DNA from: Mantis religiosa
Lineage: Eukaryota > Arthropoda > Insecta > Mantodea > Mantidae
NCBI GenBank assembly: GCA_030765055.1
Contig: JAUKNK010000059.1
Location: 210,001-274,000, forward strand
Length of the DNA: 64,000 nt
Reading direction: 5' to 3'
Shown: positions 1 to 11,225 of the stretch, piece after piece
How the letters are laid out: each line of letters starts with the position of its first letter
Position numbering within the stretch: the stretch's first letter is position 1
The notes under the pieces: model-generated
Told to the model about the DNA's origin: nothing
The model's input: the letters and a program-made list of their open reading frames with translations, nothing else
The model's database searches: none
Position numbers and translations under genes: made by a program

Positions 1-1023
1 CCTTTGACGAACCCTTATAATCGTTTTACAACCCCCGACCCTTCTTCTCCCAGATCTTTCTGCAAGGTTGCCACCTTTCTCGATACGTCATGGGTGTAGT
101 ATGAGGTTTCGTCTAAATAAATTACTTTATGTCCATTACTGTGAAACTTCCTTAGTTTTGACATATATATATATACATACATATCGTACTGCAAAACTTC
201 CTTAGCTTTGACAAGCTACAATTCTACTGGATTCCATAATAACCCTTATCCTATTTAAAGTGCGGTATTTGAAACCCAGCTCCTTTAGGGGGACGCGCAA
301 AGTGAAGAGCACATAAAGAAAATCACAAATTTCTTGCAAATGTGCAACTTATTCGTCTAAGGTGGGCGCTCTCCCTTTTGTATACAATCTATAAATTTCT
401 CGACGAATTAAATCACATGTGAAATTATCTACTTTGGAGAAACGTTTCCTTTTGTTTTAACACTTGATCGGCGTCCTTGGCATTCCCTTCGTCACAATGT
501 TTCTTACTCTGTTTCTGTGAATACCCAGAATTTATCATCAGGCTCATTGCACGATCCCTTACCAAGATTATTTTTCAGCACATATTTATATGTGTTCAAA
601 ACAAGCTCTTGAATTTGCTTAGAAACAGTTCCCGTTATAACTTTGGTTTTTGTCTTTTTTAGGCCTTTCCAGTAATATAACTCGGCCCAGTTATTTACAC
701 TGTCTTCACTTTGATTATTTTCACGTGATTGAAAGTTATCTGCTACTTTATTTGCACTTTCTACTGCATTTCCCTCCTACGGTCTCCACATTGTGACGCA
801 CAACAAATTTCTGCACGTAATGAAACAGATCAACAGGAAGTTGGAATTTTGGCAACTGAGACTCCACGTGGAGTAGACATGCGACTGTCATTTAGAGAAA
901 ATCACGGTTGCTATTGGTCCTCAACGACAGTGCTCCATTTCTGAATTGTGGAGATAGATTTATGACCGTCATTAGTGGGCGGGAGGCTCAGGTTCCTTTG
1001 ACTCCAAACTGCACATGCATTAA

Positions 1024-1323
1024 CTAAACAGGCTTTACAGAGCCTGATATCATTAAAATACTGTGCCACGATATTGGATTCAAATTTGCACCGATTTCTA
1101 GATTCAGAAAGTTGCTGTTAGTGAAACCCAGTGTGGCATCGTCTGCATACAAACTTAAAGCTACATTACCCTGCACCACAGTTTTTATGTCGTTAATATA
1201 CAGAATAAACAATAAAGGTCCCAAAATGGATCCCTGGTGCATGCGAGATTGTACCTCTACAGGTTTTGAAATAAAATCACCTTGTTTACATTTCAGTTGT
1301 ACATACTGTGTTGTATTAGTCAT
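1024..1323 (-). pseudogene. Non-LTR retrotransposon reverse transcriptase fragment
   Basis: A 99-codon stretch matches the core of a LINE reverse transcriptase. Motif B appears as QGSILGPLLFILYINDI and motif C as YADDATLGF, with the two catalytic Asp of YADD intact. Nothing on either side extends the domain: upstream palm and downstream thumb are missing and the frame runs into unrelated sequence. It is a dead scrap copied along with the segmental duplication. The plus-strand reading of the same stretch is a shadow. Confidence 0.8.
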
Positions 1324-1599
1324 GTAGGATTGTACGAGGTTATTACTTAGACTTCTAATTCCAATATGTCCAAGATTATTTAATAGAATCTTTGTATCGA
1401 CACAATCGTGTCATCTCTATGTTTAAAAGCATAAGAAATTAGCAGTGTTTGCCGAAAAGCAAGTACAAATATATTAGAGGGTAATGCATGTCCTATATAT
1501 ACAAAATGGAAACTTGCAAGTTTTTGCACTACTTTATGCATAAGAAGTATACACAAATGATCTTCCACTTACTTTCATTGGACAACTGTATTTTATACC

Positions 1600-1725
1600 A
1601 ATGACATCATTAAGTGGGTAGATACTAAAAGCTTAGAAATAAATGCTGACGAGGTCATAAAGCAATTGGAAGCATGGTTTATATACAATGGACTGAAATT
1701 AAATAAAATTAAACTAGAAATTGAT
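1600..1725 (+). pseudogene. LINE reverse transcriptase scrap, opposite orientation
   Basis: The plus strand reads NADEVIKQLEAWFIYNGLKLNK, the conserved region just after the YADD motif in many LINE reverse transcriptases (an 'isqWf..NgLkLN' pattern). About 42 codons are recognisable. It points the opposite way to the YADD-bearing fragment 280 bp away, so the two are not one simple insertion, unless an inversion occurred. Confidence 0.6.
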
Positions 1726-1729
1726 CAAG

Positions 1730-2674
1730 GCTTTGAGGGTGATCAGGTCTGTTAACTTAATGAAAGTTGATCTTTCGGCCATTGTATACTCCATGGCCTT
1801 CTTCAGGATCTGAATATGACCAACAGACCAGCAGAAGGTACAAGTCACTCAGGTTAACCTGAGTTGGGGCAATTTCATGCTAGGTGTCTCTGGATGCTGA
1901 GAATGCCTTTTCAGTGATCTGGCATGTAGATCCCTTTTACAGACTCATCCACTTGGTACTACCTTTGGACCAGCATTTGGAAGGATCTACCAGATCATTA
2001 CTGGGCTTTAAAATGCAGATCACCTAAGGCTCTCTCCACTCTCTTGCAAAGTATACGATGATGAGACACATCGAAAGAAGATAGCACAGATGAGAGGGGC
2101 AATTAATCAAGTCCTACTGTCTTTTTGGATCTGAAATGAAGTGCACTTTGGAATTCACTTGGTTAAGTCAGTAGGGTTCTTTCTGCTTCAAGGAGGGAAT
2201 TGAAAGCATCGGCATATTGTCTGTCAAACGCTTTCGGAAAAGATGTCATCCTGGATGCATAGTAGTTCAAGGTTGTCAACATACATGTTTGCCTTTGCTT
2301 AGAGATTGTAGGCTAGGCCTTAAATTCCCTAAAGAGTTGGGGTACACTGGCCTAGTTGGTTATGAAATGTTTAAGTGGTCCTCCACATGTATTTACATGC
2401 AATCTGGTCATACTGTCCTAACATGCATGTACTCTATGCTTGCACAGTCACACACTCACCTTCCGGAGTAAACATTGGAAAAATTGCCTCTAGTAGTACT
2501 TAGGTATTATTATTAAAATATATATGTTGCAGTTTTGGTTTCATTGCAATACTTCCACTACTTTAGGCAAAGTTATGTTTGAATTAGCAAGTACAGTAAG
2601 AATTTTCTTGATACAAGCAACTTTCAGCAGGATTTATAAGTTTAAACCAATCTATAGGAAAGAAAGGCCCTCAC
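1730..2674. other. Intronic or intergenic stretch without recognisable gene
   Basis: This stretch lies downstream of the ABCA exon in its direction of transcription, so it is probably intron. It contains short open frames but none with a family signature, codon conservation or splice context that I can support. The same applies to its duplicate at 9223-10167. Confidence 0.5.
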
Positions 2675-2983
2675 CTTGAAGAAGTAGATATTTCCTTTTC
2701 ACCACTATACTTCAGTAGAAGTTCACTTATAGCTGACAATGGTAAGACTGTAGTGATGTAGGTTCCATTCAGTACTGGAGGATACGGATTAAAGTAAACT
2801 TCAGGATTTGGTTTTGGTTCTGCAAAAGAGCGAACAATGACCAGCACCATACCCAGTATTACATGTGCCAAAATTTCCATTGCTGTCTGCCAGGGATCGT
2901 TACGCTTTTGTAGAACCCAGTTCTTCCACATGAGAAGAAAGAATTTCCTGAGAAGATGTTTACCCATATTTACCGGTGGAATG
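2675..2983 (-). CDS. ABC transporter subfamily A, first coding exon (copy 1)
   Basis: The exon encodes the N-terminus of an ABCA-type lipid transporter, a membrane protein with two transmembrane and two ATP-binding halves. The reading frame starts at the ATG at 2967 (MGKHLLRKFFLLMWKNW). Basic and aromatic residues just before a first hydrophobic segment (ILAHVILGMVLVIVRSF), followed by the start of the first extracellular loop with an N-glycosylation sequon (NGT), is the family signature. An acceptor TTACAG precedes 16 untranslated bases, and a donor AAG|GTGAGG ends the exon in phase 2. Downstream exons would lie at lower coordinates; none is recognisable here. Family membership is secure, the exact paralogue is not. 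Confidence 0.8.
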
Positions 2984-3216
2984 CTGTAAGAAACAAGTGT
3001 TACAATTTTAATTTCTGCTGTGGAAGAATTTAAGACAAGCTTTAGAGATAAAATGTAAATTTATATTTTATACTACTTTGTACTCACCAGTTACTTGCAC
3101 AATATCTTAAGACAATGCATCTGTGTAAAATTAAAAATGCACAACTCTCATTCAATAAACCTTTAGGCATGTGAAGATCAATAAATACAATTTTAATGAG
3201 CTAAGTTAAGCATAGA

Positions 3217-3455
3217 TAGAGTCAACATGAAAAATTCAATGCCATGGCCAGGATTTGAACCACGGATTCCTTGCTATGTTGTTCATTGGTACGGTACGTT
3301 GGCCATGGCAGCTCAATGTGTTGGATGTAAAACAGGAGATCTGTGGTTCAAACCCCGTTCATGGCATTGAATTTTTCATGTTGACTCTATATAAAACCTT
3401 AGCCTATATATGGCTAGTGTGAAGAAATGATTAATTTCCATAAATCAACTTATAT
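3217..3455. repeat. Two SINE-A copies in inverted (head-to-head) arrangement
   Basis: The left part is a minus-strand fragment of a tRNA-derived SINE (family A of this annotation). The right part is a plus-strand copy with the B-box-like GTGGTTCAAACCCC and the tail CTAGTGTGAAGAAATGATTA. The facing ends form a near-perfect inverted repeat of about 48 bp per arm, around 3217-3264 and 3340-3388, with a loop of about 75 bp. It lies in the sequence just upstream of the ABCA exon. Confidence 0.75.
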
Positions 3456-4203
3456 AAGTTAAGCAGCCTTTCTTCTTATAGTGTCAGATTTTAAGCTTTC
3501 ACGGAGAATGTTATTGATCAAGGCGTCACATGTGGTCTATTGTGTGGCTCTTACTGAAGTTTTTAATTTTACCAATATGAATTTTAGAAGACATTTAACT
3601 GACTAGTACCACTTAATAATTCATAATAAATGCGTAAATGTTAAATACTTAGTAATTGAAGGTTCCAAATTTGAAGATGGCAATAGGACCATTCATGTCC
3701 TTTAGGCAGTCATATTTTAAATTACATCTTAAAAGGTTGTCAGTATAACTTCTGCAATTGTTGTTTTACATTAGTCAATGACTAAAGTAAAAGGCTAAAA
3801 AAATTGCTTCTTCTTTTACTACATATTTACAGAAATTATTACTGCCATGCTGGCTGTACTTCAGGCATTCAGTACTTAAAATTACTGTTTTAGTTGAATA
3901 AGCACAAAAGTAAACTGTTATAATGTTGCAAGAGAATAGCAGCAACAGCAAAAATAAAATAGTCATTAAAAGTATAAGTGATAACACTAGAATATGGGTA
4001 ATAATGTTCAGTACTTTGGCAAAGTACAGGTCTTCTTTACTCAGATCGTTCATAGCACTGGAACTCAAGGCTCAAAAAATTTTTGAGAATATTCAGTGGG
4101 AATGTAGTAGGTTTAAGTAATAGGAAAATCTTTTAAGAGATGGTACTTACACGATGGTTTTGAAATCTCTATGGATCCTGACAAGTAAAGGTAAATTTGA
4201 CCT

Positions 4204-4888
4204 TCAAAGTTTGTGTTCAAATTTACCACCTGCAGCTTCAATACAAGCTTCCAGTCTCCTGTGGTAAGACTGCTGCACCGTCCTAGCATTTCAGCAGAAA
4301 TGTCATATTCATTTCATTGTTTCAGATTATCTGGTGTAGTTGGTACATTCTTGTAGACTGTGTCTTTCAGTTTTCACCAAAGCAAAAGGTCTAATGGAGT
4401 CAAATCTGACGAATGGGCTGGCCAATCCATCGATTTGGAAACAATCCGTGAAGACCAGCTGTGGTAATTCGTGCACTATAAGCTGGACAGCCATCTTGCT
4501 GGAACCACAAGTTCCTCCTAGAAGCCTAGGAGATGTGATAGGGATGGAACCTATGTCGATGGAGAATCCAAAGGACACTTGCCTGACTCATTTCAATTAT
4601 ATGTTCAATTACGTGAGAATTAATTTGCGGATCTACTGCAACAGCAACCAAAACATTCATTTCCTCTACATCTCCAGTCACCTGTTTGTTTCTGTTATAT
4701 TTCTTTGGTGTTACACTACCACTTTCACATAACTAGTTGAAGAGGTTGATTAATAATTGCTGAGAAGGTTGAGGTCTATTGGGATATTTTTCCGTAAACA
4801 CTATAAAAGAATGAACTGAATTCTTCCTGCACTCTCTGAACACCATGAGCATGTCAGCTTTTTCTGCATTGGTAAATCCCATCTTCAT
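4204..4888 (-). pseudogene. DUF4817/DDE-type transposase, internally deleted (copy 1)
   Basis: On the minus strand an ATG at 4888 opens a helix-turn-helix region (GFTNAEKADMLMVFRECRKN, then PNRPQPS) typical of DUF4817 transposase-like proteins of insects. After about 130 codons with at least one stop, the frame jumps to the DDE C-terminus: QQDGCPAYSARITT (second Asp), RWIGQP, then DLTPLDLLLW (third Asp), and it ends with CIEAAGGKFEHKL and a stop at 4204. The part expected between the two (first catalytic Asp) is missing. It is a Tc1/mariner-superfamily relic carried inside the segmental duplication. Confidence 0.75.
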
Positions 4889-4889
4889 T

Positions 4890-5465
4890 TGCAACCAACT
4901 GCTTGAACTATAACTAACTAACTAGAACGTTGCAATGTATAAATGAACCAAAAACACGTGTATACGTACAATAACATTGTATCTAGTGACTAAGCTGGTT
5001 GAATGGAACATATAATTGTCAGAGTGTAAAAGTTTCAAAATTAGACATCTCGTGAAATACTGGCACTAGAATCCTGCGGAAGACACCATTAACATTCTAA
5101 TTTGCCATACTTTTGATTTTTTGATATAACTAGGCATTGTTCCATTTAAAAAAGTGTATGTTTGCTCCAAAGGTACACCTTCATAGTTTTATTAAAATCT
5201 ATTTACAGGTTAAAACTATGAGCCCCTAATTACCAAACAATGCTGTGAAAACCACATATCAATAGCCATTTACATTTTGGAAAATTAGTGGTGCAAATTA
5301 AATGTTTCAAGTTTAATGTTTAAAACAAAAAATAAAACAAAAAATAGTCATATTATAACACTGAAAATCAGCTACATTTGGGCAGTAAATTACAGCAATA
5401 AAACAACAAAAAATATCAAATAAATAAGAAGCCTAATTAAAGCAGTTGAAACTGGAAATCACGTT
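4890..5465. other. No recognisable gene
   Basis: AT-rich sequence following the DUF4817 relic; it may include the outer part of that transposon. I see no clear terminal inverted repeats. The duplicate is at 12582-13157. Confidence 0.4.
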
Positions 5466-5552
5466 TCTCTACTATGGATCCCAGCCCATTTGAGCAATGA
5501 ATATTGTCACAGCGACGGGCATAAAAAGGTTCGCGTGGCTTGTTTACACATT
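5466..5552 (+). repeat. SINE-B tail followed by an LTR-start scrap (copy 1)
   Basis: The first part (CTCTACTATGGATCC...) matches the 3' part of the SINE-B copy at 14275-14475. It is followed at 5505 by TGTCACAGCGACGGGCATAA, close to the first 40 bases of the probable solo LTR at 62183. The counterpart in copy 2 is at 13158-13244. Confidence 0.5.
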
Positions 5553-5603
5553 AATATTACTATTATTATTATTATTATTATTATTACTATTATTATTATT
5601 ATT
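5550..5603. repeat. TTA trinucleotide microsatellite
   Basis: Runs of TTA/ATT end the first duplication copy. In copy 2 the corresponding run (13243-13300) is shorter and shifts to TCA triplets. The leucine run seen when it is translated is an artefact of the repeat. Confidence 0.9.
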
Positions 5604-6560
5604 GATATTTAATTCAGTAATATTTAGTTTTGGGTTAGATTTTCCAGTTTCTTGGTTAACAAATGTCAAAAGGGCCTTTGCTTTATTGTTAGAGTTTAGT
5701 ATGGATCTTTCATTTTCCCTTCTTTTGGTTTCAGTTATAATGGTTTTACAGATCTTTCGGTACCTATTGATTTACACTTTGGTTTCATTATTTACATGTC
5801 CATGTTTTTCCAGCCTGAACAAAAACCATAGCCTACTGCTGGATGTAATTATTGCCTTTGTTATCCACCCTTTCTTTTTTGTGATTTCAAGCATTTCTTT
5901 CCTAAAGGAAAAACTATATCAGACTAATACAGAAATCAGTTTAGGAAGTTCTCTCATTTTAAGTTTACATCAATTTCATCAAAGGCATTATCCCATGTTT
6001 CCTTTTCCAATAAATTATTAAAAGCATAATACTATTTTTACTAAAAATTTATTTTAGAAATAGTAATGCGTCTATCCATTCTTTTAGATACTCGAGTCTT
6101 AATTTGTAGTATTTGTGCCCAGTGATCAGAAAAACCTTGATCTATGACAATAGCTTATTGTTCAAATTTGTTTTGTTGATAATTACGTCTAGTATGGAGG
6201 TTGATCTAGTGGTCGAGTTTACTGTGTTAGTCAAGTTATAACTAGCGATCAAATCTTTAAGCTTAGTTAGTTTAGCAGTTTCCCACATGAAATTTATATT
6301 CCATTCGCCACATAATATTACTGTTCTGGTTTTCTGTAATAAACTATTAAACATTGTGTCTAACTTAGATACATATGTTTCAAAATGACTATCAGGCGAT
6401 CTATAAATACAAACAATAACTATATCATGATTACTGATTTCTATAATATACATATCAAATTCCTTGTCTTCTTTTAAGTTGTTAAATTTAGTTATATTTC
6501 TAGTTTTCAGATGCGATTTAATATATATACATGACCCCCCATGCCCCAGCTTTTCCCTAC
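5600..6560 (-). pseudogene. Non-LTR retrotransposon: endonuclease and linker remnant
   Basis: The minus strand encodes part of an AP-endonuclease domain: IVIVCIYRSPDSHFETYVSK, then VILCGEWNINF (the usual catalytic GDWN is GEWN here), then SILDVII and FSDHW (the SDH catalytic motif). It runs into the region between endonuclease and reverse transcriptase (LEITKKKGWIT, then KALLTFVNQETGKSNPKL). Frameshifts and stops break it. It lies in the spacer between the two segmental-duplication copies and is absent from copy 2. Confidence 0.75.
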
Positions 6561-6779
6561 TATATACGTCTGTTAAGCCATGTCATTCGTAATACATACA
6601 CTCTCCTAAAAGTAAACGACTAGAAATGTAAAAAAAAATGTCTTTCATCTTTTCTCTCTCTCTCTCCCTCTCTCTCGCACACACACATGCATACAAAATA
6701 TAATTATTCAAAATCATTGAAGTTGCCACCAAACTATTCATCTATACTGCAATAGGCTCTGCATAGCAAGAATTTAGTT

Positions 6780-7463
6780 TAGATTTAAACTAAGCAGCTG
6801 ACACAGTATTTTTAGGCTTTCTGGAAGCTTATTAAGTAGTTTTGGACCAAAGTATTCGAGCTTATGTTCAAAATGTTTTAGCCTGTGACCTTTAACTATA
6901 TAGTTATTCTTTCCATTGTGTCATATGTGTGGTCATAGGAATTTGTGGAGGTTATATTCTTGTTATGTAGAAAAAGGACTGTTTACAGAATAAATATGCA
7001 GAAAGGAGTAAGTATGTTTAATTTTTTTTAAAAACAGCATGCATGAACTCGTACGTGTTATTTTTGCCAGGTATATGATACCTCTTTTCTGTAAGAGAAA
7101 AATTCTCTTAAATTTTAATTTGGAAGTGTGTCCCCACAGCTCGATGCTATAAGAAATGTGTGAATATATTAATGCAAAATATACTAACTTACTAGTATCA
7201 ACTGAGAGAAAGTAGCCTATATATTGCAACACAAAAAGTCCTGAGCTTAATTTACTTTCTAGATTTTCAATATGGTTGTTCCAAGTTAACTTATCATCAA
7301 GGATTAAACCTTAAATGTTTACACTTTTTACACACTGGACTAGACTATTGCCTATATTAAGCTGAGGTTCGAAAGGACGTCCCTTAAAATCAAATAGAAT
7401 TAATTCGTCTTTTTGTGCATTGGTAAAGTCTGTTTAGTAAAGGCGTGTGCACTTCGGTCTCTG
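6780..7463 (-). pseudogene. LINE reverse transcriptase C-terminal (thumb) remnant
   Basis: The minus strand reads VDTSKLVYFALIYSHISYSI, ELWGHTSKLKFKRIFLLQKR and further residues. This is the conserved thumb region of LINE reverse transcriptases (a pattern like 'vYfAliyShisYgI..WG'). Upstream on the same strand, a degraded 'DDKLTWNNHI' region is visible with stops. Its position ahead of the endonuclease remnant on the same strand means two partial LINE copies lie in series, not one intact element. Confidence 0.75.
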
Positions 7464-7622
7464 CCTTTGACGAACCCTTATAATCGTTTTACAACCCCCG
7501 ACCCTTCTTCTCCCAGATCTTTCTGCAAGGTTGCCACCCTTCTCGATACGACATGGGTGTAGTATGAGGTTTCGTCCAAATAAATTACTTTATGTCCATT
7601 ACTGTGAAACTTCCTTAGTTTT

Positions 7623-7624
<2 letters not shown>

Positions 7625-7669
<45 letters not shown>
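7625..7669. repeat. TA dinucleotide microsatellite, expanded in copy 2
   Basis: About 45 bp of alternating TA. The same site in copy 1 (around 167-180) has only about 14 bp. This accounts for the 30-bp offset change between the two duplication copies. Confidence 0.9.
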
Positions 7670-7672
<3 letters not shown>

Positions 7673-8516
7673 CATATCGTACTGCAAAACTTCCTTAGCT
7701 TTGACAAGCTACAATTCTACTGGATTCCATAATAACCCTTATCCTATTTAAAGTGCGGTATTTGAAACCCAGCTCCTTTAGGGGGACGCGCAAAGTGAAG
7801 AGCACATAAAGAAAATCACAAATTTCTTGCAAATGTGCAACTTATTCGTCTAAGGTGGGCGCTCTCCCTTTTGTATACAATCTATAAATTTCTCGACGAA
7901 TTAAATCACATGTGAAATTATCTACTTTGGAGAAACGTTTCCTTTTGTTTTAATACTTGATCGGCGTCCTTGGCATTCCCTTCGTCACAATGTTTCTTAC
8001 TCTGTTTCTGTGAATACCCAGAATTTATCATCAGGCTCATTGCACGATCCCTTGCCAAGATTATTTTTCAGCACATATTTATATGTGTTCAAAACAAGCG
8101 CTTGAATTTGCTTAGAAACAGTTCCCGTTATAACTTTGGTTTTTGTCTTTTTTAGGCCTTTCCAGTAATATAACTCGGCCCAGTTATTTACACTGTCTTC
8201 ACTTTGATTATTTTCACGTGATTGAAAGTTATATGCTACTTTATTTGCACTTTCTACTGCATTTCCCTCCTACGGTCTCCACATTGTGACGCACAACAAA
8301 TTTCTGCACGTAATGAAACAGATCAACTGGAAGTTGGAATTTTGGCAACTGAGACTCCACGTGGAGTAGACATGCGACTGTCATTTAGAGAAAATCACGG
8401 TTGCTATTGGTCCTCAACGACAGTGCTCCATTTCTGAATTGTGGAGATAGATTTATGACCGTCATTAGTGGGCGGGAGGCTCAGGTTCCTTTGACTCCAA
8501 ACTGCACATGCATTAA

Positions 8517-8816
8517 CTAAACAGGCTTTACAGAGCCTGATATCATTAAAATACTGTGCCACGATATTGGATTCAAATTTGCACCGATTTCTAGATTCAG
8601 AAAGTTGCTGTTAGTGAAACCCAGTGTGGCATCGTCTGCATACAAACTTAAAGCTACATTACCCTGCACCACAGTTTTTATGTCGTTAATATACAGAATA
8701 AACAATAAAGGTCCCAAAATGGATCCCTGGTGCATGCGAGATTGTACCTCTACAGGTTTTGAAATAAAATCACCTTGTTTACATTTCAGTTGTACATACT
8801 GTGTTGTATTAGTCAT
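8517..8816 (-). pseudogene. Non-LTR reverse transcriptase fragment (duplicate)
   Basis: Identical in peptide to the fragment at 1024-1323, including the YADD catalytic motif. It is here because the host segment was duplicated, not through a second retrotransposition. Confidence 0.8.
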
Positions 8817-9092
8817 GTAGGATTGTACGAGGTTATTACTTAGACTTCTATTTCCAATATGTCCAAGATTATTTAATAGAATCTTTGTATCGACACAATC
8901 GTGTCATCTCTATGTTTAAAAGCATAAGAAATTAGCAGTGTTTGCTGAAAAGCAAGTACAAATATATTAGAGGGTAATGCATGTCCTATATATACAAAAT
9001 GGAAACTTGCAAGTTTTTGCACTACTTTATGCATAAGAAGTATACACAAATAATCTTCCACTTACTTTCATTGGACAACTGTATTTTATACC

Positions 9093-9218
9093 AATGACAT
9101 CATTAAGTGGGTAGATACTAAAAGCTTAGAAAGAAATGCTGACGAGGCCATAAAGCAATTGGAAGCATGGTTTATATACAATGGACTGAAATTAAATAAA
9201 ATTAAACTAGAAATTGAT
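9093..9218 (+). pseudogene. LINE reverse transcriptase scrap (duplicate)
   Basis: Segmental-duplication copy of the scrap at 1600-1725. It reads the same with one Ala/Val difference in NADEAIKQLEAWFIYNGLK. Confidence 0.6.
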
Positions 9219-10167
9219 CAAGGCTTTGAGGGTGATCAGGTCTGTTAACTTAATGAAAGTTGATCTTTCGGCCATTGTATACTCCATGGCCTTCTTCAGG
9301 ATCTGAATATGACCAACAGACCAGCAGAAGGTACAAGTCACTCAGGTTAACCTGAGTTGGGGCAATTTCATGCTAGGTGTCTCTGGATGCTGAGAATGCC
9401 TTTTCAGTGATCTGGCATGTAGATCCCTTTTACAGACTCATCCACTTGGTACTACCTTTGGACCAGCATTTGGAAGGATCTACCAGATCATTACTGGGCT
9501 TTAAAATGCAGATCACCTAAGGCTCTCTCCACTCTCTTGCAAAGTATACGATGATGAGACACATCGAAAGAAGATAGCACAGATGAGAGGGGCAATTAAT
9601 CAAGTCCTACTGTCTTTTTGGATCTGAAATGAAGTGCACTTTGGAATTCACTTGGTTAAGTCAGTAGGGTTCTTTCTGCTTCAAGGAGGGAATTGAAAGC
9701 ATCGGCATATTGTCTGTCAAACGCTTTCGGAAAAGATGTCATCCTGGATGCATAGTAGTTCAAGGTTGTCAACATACATGTTTGCCTTTGCTTAGAGATT
9801 GTAGGCTAGGCCTTAAATTCCCTAAAGAGTTGGGGTACACTGGCCTAGTTGGTTATGAAATGTTTAAGTGGTCCTCCACATGTATTTACATGCAATCTGG
9901 TCATACTGTCCTAACATGCATGTACTCTATGCTTGCACAGTCACACACTCACCTTCCGGAGTAAACATTGGAAAAATTGCCTCTTGTAGTGCTTAGGTAT
10001 TATTATTAAAATATATATGTTGCAGTTTTGGTTTCATTGCAATACTTCCACTACTTTAGGCAAAGTTATGTTTGAATTAGCAAGTACAGTAAGAATTTTC
10101 TTGATACAAGCAACTTTCAGCAGGATTTATAAGTTTAAACCAATCTATAGGAAAGAAAGGCCCTCAC

Positions 10168-10476
10168 CTTGAAGAAGTAGATATTTCCTTTACACCACTA
10201 TACTTCAGTAGAAGTTCACTTATAGCTGACAATGGTAAGACTGTAGTGATGTAGGTTCCATTCAGTACTGGAGGATACGGATTAAAGTAAACTTCAGGAT
10301 TTGGTTTTGGTTCTGCAAAAGAGCGAACAATGACCAGCACCATACCCAGTATTACATGTGCCAAAATTTCCATTGCTGTCTGCCAGGGATCGTTACGCTT
10401 TTGTAGAACCCAGTTCTTCCACATGAGAAGAAAGAATTTCCTGAGAAGATGTTTACCCATATTTACCGGTGGAATG
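10168..10476 (-). CDS. ABC transporter subfamily A, first coding exon (copy 2)
   Basis: This is the tandem duplicate of the exon at 2675-2983, with the ATG at 10460 and the same acceptor and donor. The peptide differs at one place near the end (YSGVKEIS instead of YSGEKEIS), and no stop or frameshift has accumulated. It lies upstream of copy 1 in the direction of transcription. It could serve as an alternative first exon, be spliced in series with copy 1, or be an unused duplicate. Because the exon is 309 bp long, serial inclusion stays in frame. Which applies cannot be told without transcripts. Confidence 0.7.
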
Positions 10477-10709
10477 CTGTAAGAAACAAGTGTTACAATT
10501 TTAATTTCTGCTGTGGAAGAATTTAAGACATGCTTTAGAGATAAAATGTAAATTTATATTTTATACTACTTTGTACTCACCAGTTACTTGCACAATATCT
10601 TAAGACAATGCATCTGTGTAAAATTAAAAATGCACAACTCTCATTCAATAAACCTTTAGGCATGTGAAGATCAATAAATACAATTTTAATGAGCTAAGTT
10701 AAGCATAGA

Positions 10710-10948
10710 TAGAGTCAACATGAAAAATTCAATGCCATGGCCAGGATTTGAACCACGGATTCCTTGCTATGTTGTTCATTGGTACGGTACGTTGGCCATG
10801 GCAGCTCAATGTGTTGGATGTAAAACAGGAGATCTGTGGTTCAAACCCCGTTCATGGCATTGAATTTTTCATGTTGACTCTATATAAAACCTTAGCCTAT
10901 ATATGGCTAGTGTGAGGAAATGATTAATTTCCATAAATCAACTTATAT
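10710..10948. repeat. Inverted SINE-A pair (duplicate)
   Basis: Segmental-duplication copy of the inverted SINE pair at 3217-3455, with the inverted arms preserved. Confidence 0.75.
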
Positions 10949-11022
10949 AAGTTAAGCAGCCTTTCTTCTTATAGTGTCAGATTTTAAGCTTTCACGGAGA
11001 ATGTTATTGATCAAGGCGTCAC

Positions 11023-11225
11023 AGGTGATCAGCCGTGTCAGGTTTATGGTCACTTGGAAAGCCTTGATTAGTTCTTCTTCTTGTTTTATTTATCATAAAT
11101 CCTTTTTGATATGCCTACAAAAAGATGCTACTTGTATCAAAACAGTTGATTACATCCATTATAAAATGGCTTATTGCATTTAGAAAGAAAATATAAACAA
11201 ATTGGTCTAGTATACTAGAAAAGAT
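11023..11225. other. About 200 bp present only in duplication copy 2
   Basis: Copy 1 runs from ATCAAGGCGTCACA directly into the sequence that ends this stretch in copy 2. Either copy 1 lost about 199 bp or copy 2 gained it. No target-site duplication or transposon signature is evident, so a deletion in copy 1 is the simpler reading. Confidence 0.7.

Larger units (their letters stand above)
1..5595. repeat. Tandem segmental duplication, copy 1
   Basis: This block recurs almost base for base from 7464 onward, in the same orientation. The offset is 7463 bp at the start, 7493 after an expanded TA run in copy 2, and 7692 after a further difference of about 200 bp near 3530. Every recognisable item is present twice: ABCA exon, LINE scraps, inverted SINE pair and DUF4817 transposase pseudogene. 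Single-base differences are sparse, so the duplication is young. The left edge lies at or beyond the window start. The right edge is the TTA microsatellite, after which the copies part company. Confidence 0.95.

Noticed and set aside
3775..4068. 97-codon minus-strand frame with a strong hydrophobic helix (MNDLSKEDLYFAKVLNIITH and on)
   Set aside because: Looks like a small membrane peptide or exon and is kept in both duplication copies, but those copies are too recent to show conservation. No family match or convincing splice sites, so not listed as a gene.
4340..4732. 130-codon plus-strand frame, present twice
   Set aside because: It is the antisense shadow of the DUF4817/DDE transposase relic.
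5497..6021. 174-codon plus-strand frame with a Leu run and membrane-like segments
   Set aside because: Begins in the LTR/TTA microsatellite scrap and continues antisense to a LINE linker region that is recognisable on the minus strand.
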